From NCBI GenBank assembly GCA_964030475.1, contig CAXIPT010000007.1, positions 145,071 through 209,070 on the forward strand: a DNA stretch of 64,000 nucleotides, read 5' to 3'. Of the stretch, positions 11,801 to 21,691 are shown one piece after another. Position numbers and translations under genes: made by a program. The notes under the pieces were generated by a model. It was not told the origin of the DNA. It saw only the letters and a program-made list of their open reading frames with translations, and made no database searches. The DNA is from Tethya wilhelma (Eukaryota; Porifera; Demospongiae; Tethyida; Tethyidae). Within the stretch, counting starts at the first letter, position 1, and each line of letters opens with the position of its first letter.

Positions 11801-12058
11801 GACTAACAGCAGGCGGCCATTGTAGATGGCTAGTCCGTAACATCTCGTTGGCGTTTGTATCTCCTTCCATTGACCACCCATACCCACAGTGTCAAGGTAC
11901 AGCAGTGTGGCTTCCTGTGATGGAACCCCCACATAGCCCCCTCCGACATAGATACGTCCATTGTACCAAACTGACTTGGCCATATACATACACCATGGCA
12001 ACTCTGGTAGCTCCTCCCAGTCCAGGGAGACAAGGGGGTGAGTGATGGCCACCTGCAT
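5838..12058 (-). CDS. Kelch-ankyrin-ROC-COR-Death multidomain protein (ROCO family GTPase)
   Basis: Twelve minus-strand exons keep phase throughout: 11155-12058, 10876-11042, 10703-10816, 10409-10531, 9802-10005, 9580-9681, 9328-9364, 7473-8939, 6825-7404, 6488-6749, 6232-6328, 5838-6163. They give about 1460 residues from ATG 12058; a 5' exon is possible because a good acceptor ends at 12053. Residues 1-300 are Kelch repeats (Gly-Gly doublets such as LLVGGRE, LLVAGGY, VAIGGD). About 300-540 are ankyrin repeats (SPLMIATANGDTKMVDIL, QGALHLAAKND). A Roc GTPase follows, with P-loop GKGEVGKTS near 583-591, switch II LDFAGQEQY near 795 and VGTHK as the base-specificity motif. COR occupies about 1040-1230 (LDPKWLIQVMK). 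Next is a segment with two Cys-x-x-Cys knuckles (CVGC, CPKC), then a C-terminal Death domain (LSVFNLEKML, VRAWLRQQ). Roc carries a Ser/Pro/Thr-rich insert of roughly 150 residues before switch II. Known family role: GTPase-controlled dimerising signalling; Death domains recruit partners. The specific function is unknown. Confidence 0.88.
9026..9185. repeat. Fold-back element copy (degenerate) in ROCO intron
   Basis: It starts ATAGTGGGTAAATTTAGTGG and contains GCGAATTTTCC, TTGCCAATTT and TTTGCCAATTTAC words typical of the family with TACCGTATAG-type ends described at 37.4 kb. Confidence 0.5.
9241..9308. repeat. 34-bp direct duplication
   Basis: Two exact adjacent copies of a 34-bp unit beginning GCATATGCCATCATTGGTTG (9241-9274 and 9275-9308), within an intron of the ROCO-Death gene. 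Confidence 0.95.
10572..10676. repeat. Short complete fold-back element (105 bp)
   Basis: Left end TACCATAAATGTGGAAATAT and right end ATATTTCCACATTTACGGTA are near-perfect inverted repeats flanking GCGATTTCC and GATCGCCAAATTG words. It is a compact member of the family at 23.7, 37.4 and 41.6 kb, inside an ankyrin-region intron. Confidence 0.8.
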
Positions 12059-12820
12059 GGGACATGGCGGTTGCATTTTGAATAGGACCATAATCATGCA
12101 AAAAAACAATGTTGTGTATCCGCGCCCGCACAGTTTTATGGGCGTGGCTACTTAACCGTCGCGCCCACGCGGAAGTTTGCAAAAACTCATACTTTGAGCT
12201 CGTGTAACAAAACTGGTTAGTGTTACACTATTTCAATACCCCTACTGTTGTATTTAAAGCACCAAGGTCCTTCTGATAAGGAAGACTCCGAGGAGCAAAA
12301 ACCGCACAACACACAATATCCAGAAATAGTATGGCCCCACCTACCTCGGTAACAGACAAACATTCTTTTTCCATTGTACGAACTTTCAACGAGACTTCAT
12401 AGTTTCAGCTAATCCTAGAGAATCTCTCCTCAGTTCCAACTGTTCACTTGCAGCGCACGTCTGAATTTTTATTGCGATAAAGGAGCCCCCATGGCCGGCC
12501 CAGCGTGCGCGGCGGGCGCGCACCAACGTGACATCATAGCGCCTGACCAAATTGAGTAATGGTCGTTACATATACAGACAAGCCTCCACTCTAGATCTAA
12601 AGCTCTCCAAATTCTCCTCACAAAGTAGAGAAACCCGCTGTTGTTGGACCATTGGTAGGTTGATAATTGGTTGCATGTTGCTGTTGTTGAAACCATGTTG
12701 TTAAAACTCCCAACCTCAGGCTTGTTCAAATCATAGATATGTCTAATATCCATGTTCAAATTAAAGTTCTTCACGGTTGCCACAACTTCTGACTCTCTCT
12801 CTCTCTCCAGCAACAGCAAG
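12059..12820. promoter_or_regulatory. Shared 5' region of ROCO-Death gene and amidase
   Basis: The two coding regions diverge from this interval. A CT tract ending in CCAG at 12810 looks like a splice acceptor for a 5' UTR exon of the amidase. A GC-rich patch lies at about 12490-12530. A possible minus-strand mini-exon (ATG at 12375, donor GTAGGT) does not keep phase with the Kelch exon and was not added. No TATA box was recognised. Confidence 0.45.
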
Positions 12821-14095
12821 ATGAACACTTTCACTCTCATCGTCCGCCCTGATCTGCTGGGAAAGATGAACAGTGGAGAAACCGATAAACTGACATTTGC
12901 TGTGAAAGCCAACATCGGTTGTGGCCACCCAGCGTCCGCCTCAACTCCCAGCCTCCGCCATTTTGTTCCAAAGAACTTCTCCCCCGTAGTTCGGTCTCTA
13001 TTGGACTGTGGTCACGAGCTGGTGGCCATCACTAACATGCACGAGCTAGCCTTCGGGATAACGTCAGAGAACCCTACCTATGGAGATGTCGACAACCCTC
13101 ACCAGTCTGGCTACATAGCTGGAGGCTCCAGTGGTGGCAGTGCAGCTGCAGTGGCCATGAATGCCGTCTCCTTCTCCCTCGGTACAGACACAGGTGGCTC
13201 TGTGCGTATCCCAGCTGCTCTGTGTGGTGTGGTAGGCTATCGTCCCTCCATCGGCTGCTACTCCCAGCTGGCTGTGTGCCCTCTCTCCTCTACCACCGAC
13301 ACTATCGGGGTGTTGGCTCAGAAGGTGGCCACTGTCCAGCAGATCCACCGGTCCATAGTGCCATCTTACTCCCCTGTCCACCGCTCACTGGCTGGTGTGA
13401 GGATTGGAGTGCCACGATCCTATTACTACGAGAGCCTCCATTCTGAGGTGGCACGTGTTTCAGAAGATGCTCTGAAGTGTTTGAAGAAAGCTGGGGCAGA
13501 GTTGGTCGAAGTTGACTTGGAGTCTGATCTCATAAACAACCCCAGCATGATGTCACTGATTGTTGAGCTGGTGTCGTACGAAACTAATCGTTTGGTTCCA
13601 AAGTATCTAAAGGAGGAAGGTGCTCCTGTGAGTTACGATGAGCTGGTGGAGAAGATAGGAGATAAAAATGTGAAAGGAATCTTTGAAAGTGCGGCAAAGA
13701 TTTCCGAAGAAAGTTATCAAACTTGCCAACAAAGAACGAAAGAGCTACGTGGCCATTTTGACAGCTACTTCAAGAAGAACTCCCTACAGGTGTTCGTTGT
13801 GCCAACCACCATCCTGCCAGCTGTCCCCACACCCTCACAACCCACAGTCAAAGTGGCAGACCAAGAGCTACCAACATTTGTGGCTTATGTCCACAACACC
13901 ACCCCTCAGGCCATTGCTGGTGTTCCTTGTGTCTCCCTCCCCAGTGGGGTCACCTCCGAGGGCCTGCCAGTCGGACTGGAGGTGGTGGGGCCAAGGGACA
14001 AGGATGGAGACATGCTGGACCTAGCAGCTGCCATACAGGCTGTGCTACCATCACTACCACAGCTGAACTTTAAAGACTTTGAGAACAGACTTTAA
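12821..14095 (+). CDS. Amidase signature family hydrolase, single exon
   Basis: 424 residues from ATG 12821; an upstream in-frame ATG at 12752 exists, but a CT-rich acceptor lies between them. The amidase signature Ser-cisSer-Lys triad is visible: Lys29 in FAVKANIG, cis-Ser104 in AGGSSGGSAAA, nucleophile Ser127 in DTGGSVRIPAALCG. The sequence resembles bacterial-type small-molecule amidases such as indoleacetamide or aryl-amide hydrolases (NMHELAFGITS segment). It has no transmembrane segment and hydrolyses some amide bond; the substrate cannot be told. It is intronless among intron-rich neighbours, which with its similarity to bacterial enzymes makes lateral acquisition possible but unproven. 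Its stop lies 80 bp from the stop of convergent NSRP1. Confidence 0.85.
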   Translation: MNTFTLIVRPDLLGKMNSGETDKLTFAVKANIGCGHPASASTPSLRHFVPKNFSPVVRSLLDCGHELVAITNMHELAFGITSENPTYGDVDNPHQSGYIAGGSSGGSAAAVAMNAVSFSLGTDTGGSVRIPAALCGVVGYRPSIGCYSQLAVCPLSSTTDTIGVLAQKVATVQQIHRSIVPSYSPVHRSLAGVRIGVPRSYYYESLHSEVARVSEDALKCLKKAGAELVEVDLESDLINNPSMMSLIVELVSYETNRLVPKYLKEEGAPVSYDELVEKIGDKNVKGIFESAAKISEESYQTCQQRTKELRGHFDSYFKKNSLQVFVVPTTILPAVPTPSQPTVKVADQELPTFVAYVHNTTPQAIAGVPCVSLPSGVTSEGLPVGLEVVGPRDKDGDMLDLAAAIQAVLPSLPQLNFKDFENRL

Positions 14096-14175
14096 TTTCT
14101 TTTTTCTTTTTTCTAGTGTGCATACATGTGTGTGATGTGTATATTTAATGATTTGTTTCTATTTCTGATGATGTG

Positions 14176-16073
<1,898 letters not shown>

Positions 16074-16134
16074 GGTGGTGTGCTTCAATTAGAAATCAGG
16101 TGTGCATTAATTGGAATAAGGTAAACACATAACC
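16074..16134. promoter_or_regulatory. NSRP1/GID8 divergent promoter
   Basis: Only 61 bp separate the two start codons, so both 5' UTRs and core promoter elements must overlap here. No TATA box is visible. Confidence 0.7.
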
Positions 16135-16911
16135 ATGGCGGCTATCTTACCCCGCTCTAGACTGAGCTACTCCTCGGAACCTCGTCAAGTTCTTGTCCTG
16201 GAAATCGACCATAAGCTAAAGGCGAAGCTTCTCTCTTCCCCTGCCTCGGCCGACGCCTCTCAGTGGGAGGAGAGAGTGAAGGCCTACCACCTACCAAGAG
16301 GAGAGATAAACAAACTTATCATGGAGTACCTCGTCAAAGAAGGCTTCAAAGATGCTGTCCTAGCGTTCGAGGAAGAGAGTGGCGTCACCCCAGGCATGAA
16401 CATGACTCTCCTGGACGACCAGATCAAGATCAGAGATGCTGTTCAGAGTGGTTCCATCCCAGAGGCCATTGAGCTGGTCAACGATGTCGACCCTGAGATT
16501 CTTGACACAAATCCCAAACTCTTCTTCCACCTCCAACAACAGCAGCTGCTGGAGCTCATACAACAGGGGGACGTTGAACGTGTCCTGGAGTTTGCACAAA
16601 GTGAGCTGTCAGCAAGAGGGGAAGAGAATCCAGAATTCTTGGACGAGTTGGAACAGACATTGGGTCTACTGGCATTTGATAACACCTCAGCTAGTCCCTT
16701 CTCTGAGCTTTTACAGCCCTCCCAGAGGTTAAAGGTCATCAGTGAGCTGAATGCGGCCATCCTTGCCAGTCAGGATCAAGAAGTGAGCTCCAAGTTGGGC
16801 ACGCTGATGAAACTGGTCCTGTGGGCTCAGGAGCAGCTGGAGAAGAAAGAGCTGTCCTTTCCCAAGTTGAAGAATGTGGCAGCTGGTCAACTGTCACAGT
16901 CTTCAAACTGA
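16135..16911 (+). CDS. GID8: GID complex subunit 8 homologue (LisH-CTLH-CRA)
   Basis: A single exon of 258 residues. A 45-residue N-terminal extension is followed by the family core: a LisH motif (EINKLIMEYLVKEGFKDAV, about 57-85), then a CTLH region (GSIPEAIELVND, FFHLQQQQLLELI) and a CRA region (LEFAQSELS, ELEQTLGLLAF, SSKLGTLMKLVLWAQEQL). GID8/TWA1 is the scaffold of the CTLH/GID E3 ubiquitin ligase. The human protein has 228 residues, so this is full length with about 30 extra at the start. Conservation through the whole length leaves little doubt. Confidence 0.96.
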   Translation: MAAILPRSRLSYSSEPRQVLVLEIDHKLKAKLLSSPASADASQWEERVKAYHLPRGEINKLIMEYLVKEGFKDAVLAFEEESGVTPGMNMTLLDDQIKIRDAVQSGSIPEAIELVNDVDPEILDTNPKLFFHLQQQQLLELIQQGDVERVLEFAQSELSARGEENPEFLDELEQTLGLLAFDNTSASPFSELLQPSQRLKVISELNAAILASQDQEVSSKLGTLMKLVLWAQEQLEKKELSFPKLKNVAAGQLSQSSN

Positions 16912-17143
16912 TACTCAGTATGTGATGTTATCTTATGGTTTCTTCATTCATTTCATGCCTGCATGTTATTGTAAACTAGTTCAATTGCACAATTAATAAC
17001 TGATTTATACTGTCAATATAATTATTACGCTAATTTCTGTGAAATTTTTAATCACAAAAAATGTTCATTAATTGCAATTACACGTACAGTGTGTACATAT
17101 ATTGTACAGTGTAATATAATAATATAATATGATAAATGGCTTC

Positions 17144-17149
17144 AATAAA
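17144..17149 (+). terminator. Candidate GID8 poly(A) signal
   Basis: AATAAA in AT-rich DNA 233 bp after the GID8 stop codon, the only canonical hexamer I noted before the next candidate gene. Confidence 0.45.
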
Positions 17150-17314
17150 TAGTCAGCTTGGATATAAATAAATCAATGCCTACGTTTTTAACGAAACTGT
17201 ATAAATTCCTCTAATACAATATAAAGTACAGTATATCAAATTAAATCAATGATGTCATATCAAAGAGATTTGGCAAGTTCACCAATGATTGATGGGTGTG
17301 GTCAGTGGGTGTGG

Positions 17315-17827
17315 TCATTGCTCGACTGCTGCGGTGGGGTGGGGCTTGGTGCCATGTTTCCTTCTCTTCCTCACCACACTGGACCAGGGACAAGAGACAC
17401 ACATCAACAATGGCCGCTCAACAAATGTACATCAATGCTAGGCCAGAGGAGGTACAGCACAAGCTACAAATTATTGTGAATTTCCTGACATCATGGAAAT
17501 TTTCTCCACAAAATTTTTTTGAAAGTCACTTATTTTCAAGATTATGATTCATGAAATTAGTTCTAAGATAGGCTTTTCATGAACTTTTGGAGCTAACTAT
17601 TGTGTGTTGCACCTCCTCCAGCACCCAGCAGTCAACTCACTGTGTCTTGGCCTTCTGTGTCTGGTGCCGTGGCTCATTCACCATGCCAACCACCTCCCCC
17701 CAAGACCCAGGCAGGTCCAACTGGCAGGGGGATAATTACGTCATAATAAAAGGAGCATCTCTTTCATTTTCAAAGAAAAACTTACCAAAACTTTTCCACC
17801 AGTTCCTTTGCCTGTCATCTCATTGAT
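17315..17827 (-). CDS. 3' end of an unrecognised gene (three exons)
   Basis: Three minus-strand exons with canonical sites and matching phase: 17786-17827 (INEMTGKGTGGKVL), 17641-17720 (LDLPGSWGEVVG, then MVNEPRHQTQKAKT) and 17315-17378 (HVVRKRRKHGTKPHPTAAVEQ, with one residue split). They give about 60 residues ending in TGA, with a basic C-terminal tail. Agreement of three splice junctions makes a real gene likely. Earlier exons were not found: a candidate exon at about 18128-18172 has good sites but the wrong phase. No family was recognised. Confidence 0.42.
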
Positions 17828-18511
17828 CTAAGATGAAGACACACAAACACACAAAAAGAAGCATTTACTTGAGCAATACATCGTGTGACACCATGTAACA
17901 CAAACACTAATGCAAAGCAAAATACTAACACAGATATGATCAATAAATCTACTCTCTCTGGCATGGCACAAAAACTGAGTAAATGAAAGCACTGATGGTG
18001 CACAAGTCTCGGCACACTCATTGACAACTAGCTAGTGCACTTGTATGCATATTATGCTGTGTAAAAGAGTGTATCATAGCTACATGTATGAGTACTATGA
18101 GTCAATGTATTAGAAAATAATCACCTATAGGCACACAGTGACACTGTCCGTACAGCCACCACCACATCTCTGTGATGAAGCAGCAGGCCAACTAGCTGGC
18201 ATGCATAAATAAACATGCATGTGTACAAAAGACCATTAGTACCGAGACTCATGCAACAAGTCCCAGCTCAGTATGCCTGATCTGTGTCAGCGGCCTAGCA
18301 CTGATGATCAATCATGATCCGCAGTGGTCTCAGCTAGCCGATAGTACAATGATCTCAGTAAGGAAAACTCAGTTTAGAAAATCCATTGAACCAGTGGTAA
18401 AACTTTGAACAGTAATGCTTAGTTATACTGCTCGAAAGCAGATATTTAGCTAGCCTGAACCATACCTGAGACAGGCCATACTGCATGATGCTGCATCATG
18501 GCAGTATGNTG

Positions 18512-18604
18512 CACATGCAGCAGGGTTCTGTCTACTTGTTCTGTCACAAGCTTTTTATGCCACAAACTTTAGAGCTCCACGGTAAGTTGCACACGATCAC
18601 AAAC
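18512..18604. repeat. Segment duplicated exactly at about 31961-32056
   Basis: Begins GCACATGCAGCAGGGTTCTG and ends CACACGATCACAAACTG in both places. No difference was seen over about 95 bp. An N at 18509 touches its left edge. Confidence 0.9.
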
Positions 18605-18734
18605 TGCAACCCATGCGCATGCTCACAACTCAAGCGAATACACGAATATACATAGAATACTCGTGAGCAGTTTGACTAGTTTACGAGTGTGAAACAATAG
18701 CACGCACAGAGTGTACTATTATCGGGGCCTATTT

Positions 18735-18860
18735 TAGCGCACGTTAACATTCATTTAGCATGGGTAAACTTTATTTTTAGCACGAGTAAACTTTCATTTA
18801 GCACGGGTAAACTTTATTTAGCACGAGTAAACTTTCATTTAGCGCGGGTAAACTTTATTT
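18735..18860. repeat. Tandem array of about 27-bp units
   Basis: Alternating units of the form TTTAGC(A/G)CGGGTAAACTTTA and TTTAGCACGAGTAAACTTTC, about four to five copies, with graded divergence. Confidence 0.8.
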
Positions 18861-19109
18861 TTACACCAAAGAAATTTAGCCCATTTTTGAAACAAATGGT
18901 TTACCATAGAGCTTGCATGTAGAAGTAGGTGTGAAATTTTCTGGGTGAAACCTAGAAGTAGTGTTCTAATTTGACGATCCGATTACTTCGATTTTGAAAT
19001 TTTAGTGTTTTGCTTTCTTTCATGAAGATCCAGTCCTATGGCTACATCATGTATGCATGGTGCCAACAGAGTGCGCAAGCGTGCAGTGTGCTAGCTGGAT
19101 CGTGGAGTG

Positions 19110-19341
19110 CTAAGCAAAGTTTATGCATCGACTCCGACTCTTTCTTGGACGTCTCTCTCGGGAGTTGGTTCCTTCAGGCGTCGCTGCTGTCGACGACTCA
19201 GCTGAATCTCTTTGTCTACGCCTTGAAAGTCTCTTTTCTTTGTCATCAGGTGTTTCTCTAGCTATGCATTCTCTGTATTGTTCTCTTTGCCGTGCAAGGC
19301 GTTTTTGTAGTGCTTTCTCTGAAAAACCATAGTTAACACGT
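19110..19341 (-). pseudogene. Fragment of an Arg/Glu-rich transposon-type ORF
   Basis: The minus strand reads about 74 residues without a start codon. Two degenerate units (KRLARQREQYRECIARETP and KRLSRRRQRD) are followed by RERRPRKSRSRC and a stop. Such Arg/Glu-rich periodic segments occur in N-terminal regions of some Helitron/PIF1-like transposon proteins. This is a composition-based guess, and no helicase or transposase domain is present. Confidence 0.3.
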
Positions 19342-19438
19342 GATATTGTGCAATCGATTTCAATATTGTAACAATAATTTGAATATACGGAAAGTGTGCA
19401 CCATGTACAAACAGACAGAAATTTTATCAGTTACAAAG

Positions 19439-19468
19439 ACTATGTGGGGCTCGCTCAAGCTCGCCCCA
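19439..19468. repeat. Isolated copy of a GGGGCGAGC..GAGCCCC element end
   Basis: TATGTGGGGCTCGCTCAAGC continuing into TCGCCCCAA is the reverse complement, with one change, of the left end of the element at 30556. It may be a second, inverted or partial copy. Confidence 0.55.
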
Positions 19469-19473
19469 AAAAA

Positions 19474-19703
19474 CATTGAAAATGTAGTGAGACACAGGAA
19501 TGGCCAAATCATAAAAAGAAAGCAAACAAGATGGAATGGCTGTTAGAGTGTGTAAAGAATTCTTCCTGTGGGCGAAATGAAGGACTTGACATAGTGAAAG
19601 ACTATTACATGCAGCCCATAATTCGGCACACACTCTAACAGCCATTCAACTTGTTTCCTTTCCTTTTTATCATTTGGCCATTCATGTACATTTTCAATGT
19701 TTT
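19474..19703. repeat. Imperfect fold-back element, arms about 75 bp
   Basis: Left arm 19474-19550 (ACATTGAAAATGTA, GGAATGGCCAAAT, GGAATGGCTGTTAGAGTGTG) is matched in reverse by right arm 19627-19703 (CACACTCTAACAGCCATT, ATTTGGCCATTC, TACATTTTCAATGT). A half copy occurs at about 664-700. Confidence 0.75.
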
Positions 19704-19832
19704 CATTACTTGTTACCATATTTGGAATGGTTTAGTGAGTCATGACTGGTTAGCTACACTGTGATAGTCATTTCAAAGTTTCTTTAAACAGAGTTTTTTT
19801 AAGTGTGCAACAACCATACTATCTACACTGAA

Positions 19833-20394
19833 ATGGCTACACATGGAGACAATGAGGTGGGTTTCTCTTTCAATAATGTTCAAATCTTTCGAGATCAAGA
19901 ACTAGGACATGGTTCCTACGGAGCTGTCTACAAGGCTAAATGTGACTCACTGCCATGCGCTGCCAAGTTGATCTACCCAGTTCTTTTTGCTTCAAACCTC
20001 CCTGCCCAACAACCTGCTTCTCCTCCTGGCAAGGAACACCGCCAACCGATACGACGCTTTGAAGCTGAGTGTCGTTTCTTTAGTTACATCAAACACCCAA
20101 ATATTGTACAATATTTGGGAGTGTATCGAGATCCACAAACAAACATACCTGTACTTCTAATGGAACTCATGGACGAGAGCCTTACCCACTTCCTAGAGAC
20201 ACCACAAAACATTGTCTTGTATCATTTACAAGTCAACATTTTACACGACACAGCATTGGCCCTGGCATTTCTTCACTCCAATGGAATCACCCATCGAGAC
20301 ATGTCAAGCAACAACGTCCTGCTAATTGCTGGGAGTCGAGCTAAAGTCACAGACTTTGGGATGTCAACGCTCACTGATGCTGCAGCTTCTCAAC
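19833..20394 (+). pseudogene. Kinase-Kelch paralogue truncated in the kinase domain
   Basis: ATG 19833 opens 187 residues nearly identical to residues 1-187 of the intact gene at 28326. The glycine loop [11 protein letters not shown], the Lys in [18 protein letters not shown] and DFGMS are all intact. The frame runs to DAAASQ, where an N at 20395 interrupts it, and unrelated DNA of the palindrome follows. The upstream 100 bp also resembles the other copy. It may be a true truncated duplicate or an intact gene broken at an assembly join; the sequence alone cannot tell. Confidence 0.7.
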
Positions 20395-20399
20395 NGATA

Positions 20400-21690
20400 G
20401 TGTTGTGGTTGGCAGCAGAGGAGGTACTACAGCTGTATGTCATACTGACCTGGCATGTGATCATTTTAGTTAGCCTCGTGCCCAGGCTCCTTATAACACC
20501 GTAGTGGTGATCCAACTAGTTAGGTATTATATCAAAGGAACAACTATACCGTATTATATTCATAATGTATACTATTCTCCAGATGCCTTCCTCTACTACT
20601 ATCGTCCTGGTGTGGCTGTGAATCGTGGAGGAGGAGGAGTGATCATCCCTCTTCCTTCCAGTGTTGGAACGTAAGTTAAGAGTCCATGATGCATACAGTA
20701 CAGTTTACACTTGGTGTAGTAACATGTCATTAACAATGGTGCATTCACCTATGAATTAACTACAGAGGACCTGAGGGTAGATTTCAGGATGTGCGTTTCA
20801 GTAATAGAGACTTCACAGTGACGTTACCAGCTGGGACTGATGTCTGTGACATTGGTACTCTCACAATATGGTGTCGGCGTTTCACAGCCATCTTTACCAG
20901 AATTGCAATACCAAGAGATATCTTTGTAAGTTATTACTCATTGATCACAATCTCTTCGGGAATACTCCCTATTGATGTAGTATATATTATAATAATTAAT
21001 CACATGGTTTAGAGTGTGATTATTTGCCTTGTGCAATTAATTACCCCTCCACTTACTGTACAAGTGTGATTCTTTCAAAATCTCATTCCAAACCATTAAT
21101 TGTAATCATTTGCTCATAGTTTTTTCTTGAGCAAGCTGCAAACTTGTGTTTGCCATGCCAGAGATTTGAGAGTTCAGTTCACGGAAGGAATGTGACTTCA
21201 AGCTACACATATAAAATGCTACTTTTCCTCTGAGCTACTGAGAATACAGGCAAAATGTTAAGTGACACCAAGACACTACAAGTATGGTTAATTGGATCAC
21301 TAACTTATCAATCAGACTCATCCACAAACAAGGGCACATGTGACCAATCTTTCAAACAAGAAGCACAACAAGGCTAGAAAACTGGCTTCTGTTATAGGAG
21401 TCTGTACTTACGCCTGTAGTTACCTGCTGCAGTTTAGTCTGTCAGGACATCGCTCAAGACTAAAATTCTGTCCAGTGCTGTTGCTACACAGAGTGGTTTC
21501 TAAGGATGTGATTAGCCAATCAGATTGCACTTTCAGATTTGGTCAATTTATTGACCAATGAGCTCGCAGTTGCAGTTACACTGCACTTTCATGGACAGTG
21601 ATCACTACCATAGTAATCACACTGATACAGTTCTAGTAAATTAATTTTTGGTATGATAATTATTATGCACCATTATAAAAGGAAAAAATT
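20400..21690. repeat. Left arm of a 1.29-kb perfect inverted repeat
   Basis: Each base at position p pairs with 43382 minus p. The centre is a single G at 21691 between GGAAAAAATT and AATTTTTTCC. No mismatch was seen in the segments compared. An N at 20395 lies just outside. Confidence 0.95.
20583..20925 (+). CDS. DM13-domain exons, left palindrome copy (partial)
   Basis: Two exons with canonical sites and matching phase (20583-20670 phase 1 to 2; 20766-20925 ending phase 0). They encode DAFLYYYRPGVAVNRGGGG, VIIPLPSSVG, FSNRDFTVTLPAG, then DIGTLTIWCRR and FTAIFTRIAIP. The pattern of a tolerant loop, VTLP-x-G, and an Asp-Ile...Leu-x-x-Trp-Cys core fits the DM13 domain, which occurs in animal extracellular or membrane redox proteins with DOMON or cytochrome modules. 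Exons on both sides are missing. The mirror copy is at 22457-22799. Confidence 0.6.
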
Positions 21691-21691
21691 G

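Larger units (their letters stand above)
17828..19109. other. Repeat-rich intergenic DNA
   Basis: No supported exon. It contains an ambiguous base at 18509, a segment duplicated at about 31.96 kb (18512-18604) and short tandem repeats at 18735-18860. The remainder was not recognised. Confidence 0.45.

Noticed and set aside
12346..12375. A minus-strand mini-exon (ATG 12375, donor GTAGGT) as first exon of the ROCO-Death gene
   Set aside because: Read carefully it ends in phase 1, while the Kelch exon acceptor needs phase 0. The model therefore starts at ATG 12058, with a note that the 5' end is open.
12752..12820. An upstream in-frame ATG for the amidase (12752)
   Set aside because: The extra residues are low-complexity (DSLSLSSNS) and derive from a CT-rich acceptor tract, so the start at 12821 fits better.
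18128..18172. A 45-bp exon with good splice sites upstream of the unnamed gene at 17.3-17.8 kb
   Set aside because: In the phase needed by the next exon it ends in a stop, and in the other frames it does not join.
21340..21561. A 73-residue ORF present in both palindrome arms
   Set aside because: It has no splice context or recognisable domain. Its double occurrence only reflects the palindrome.
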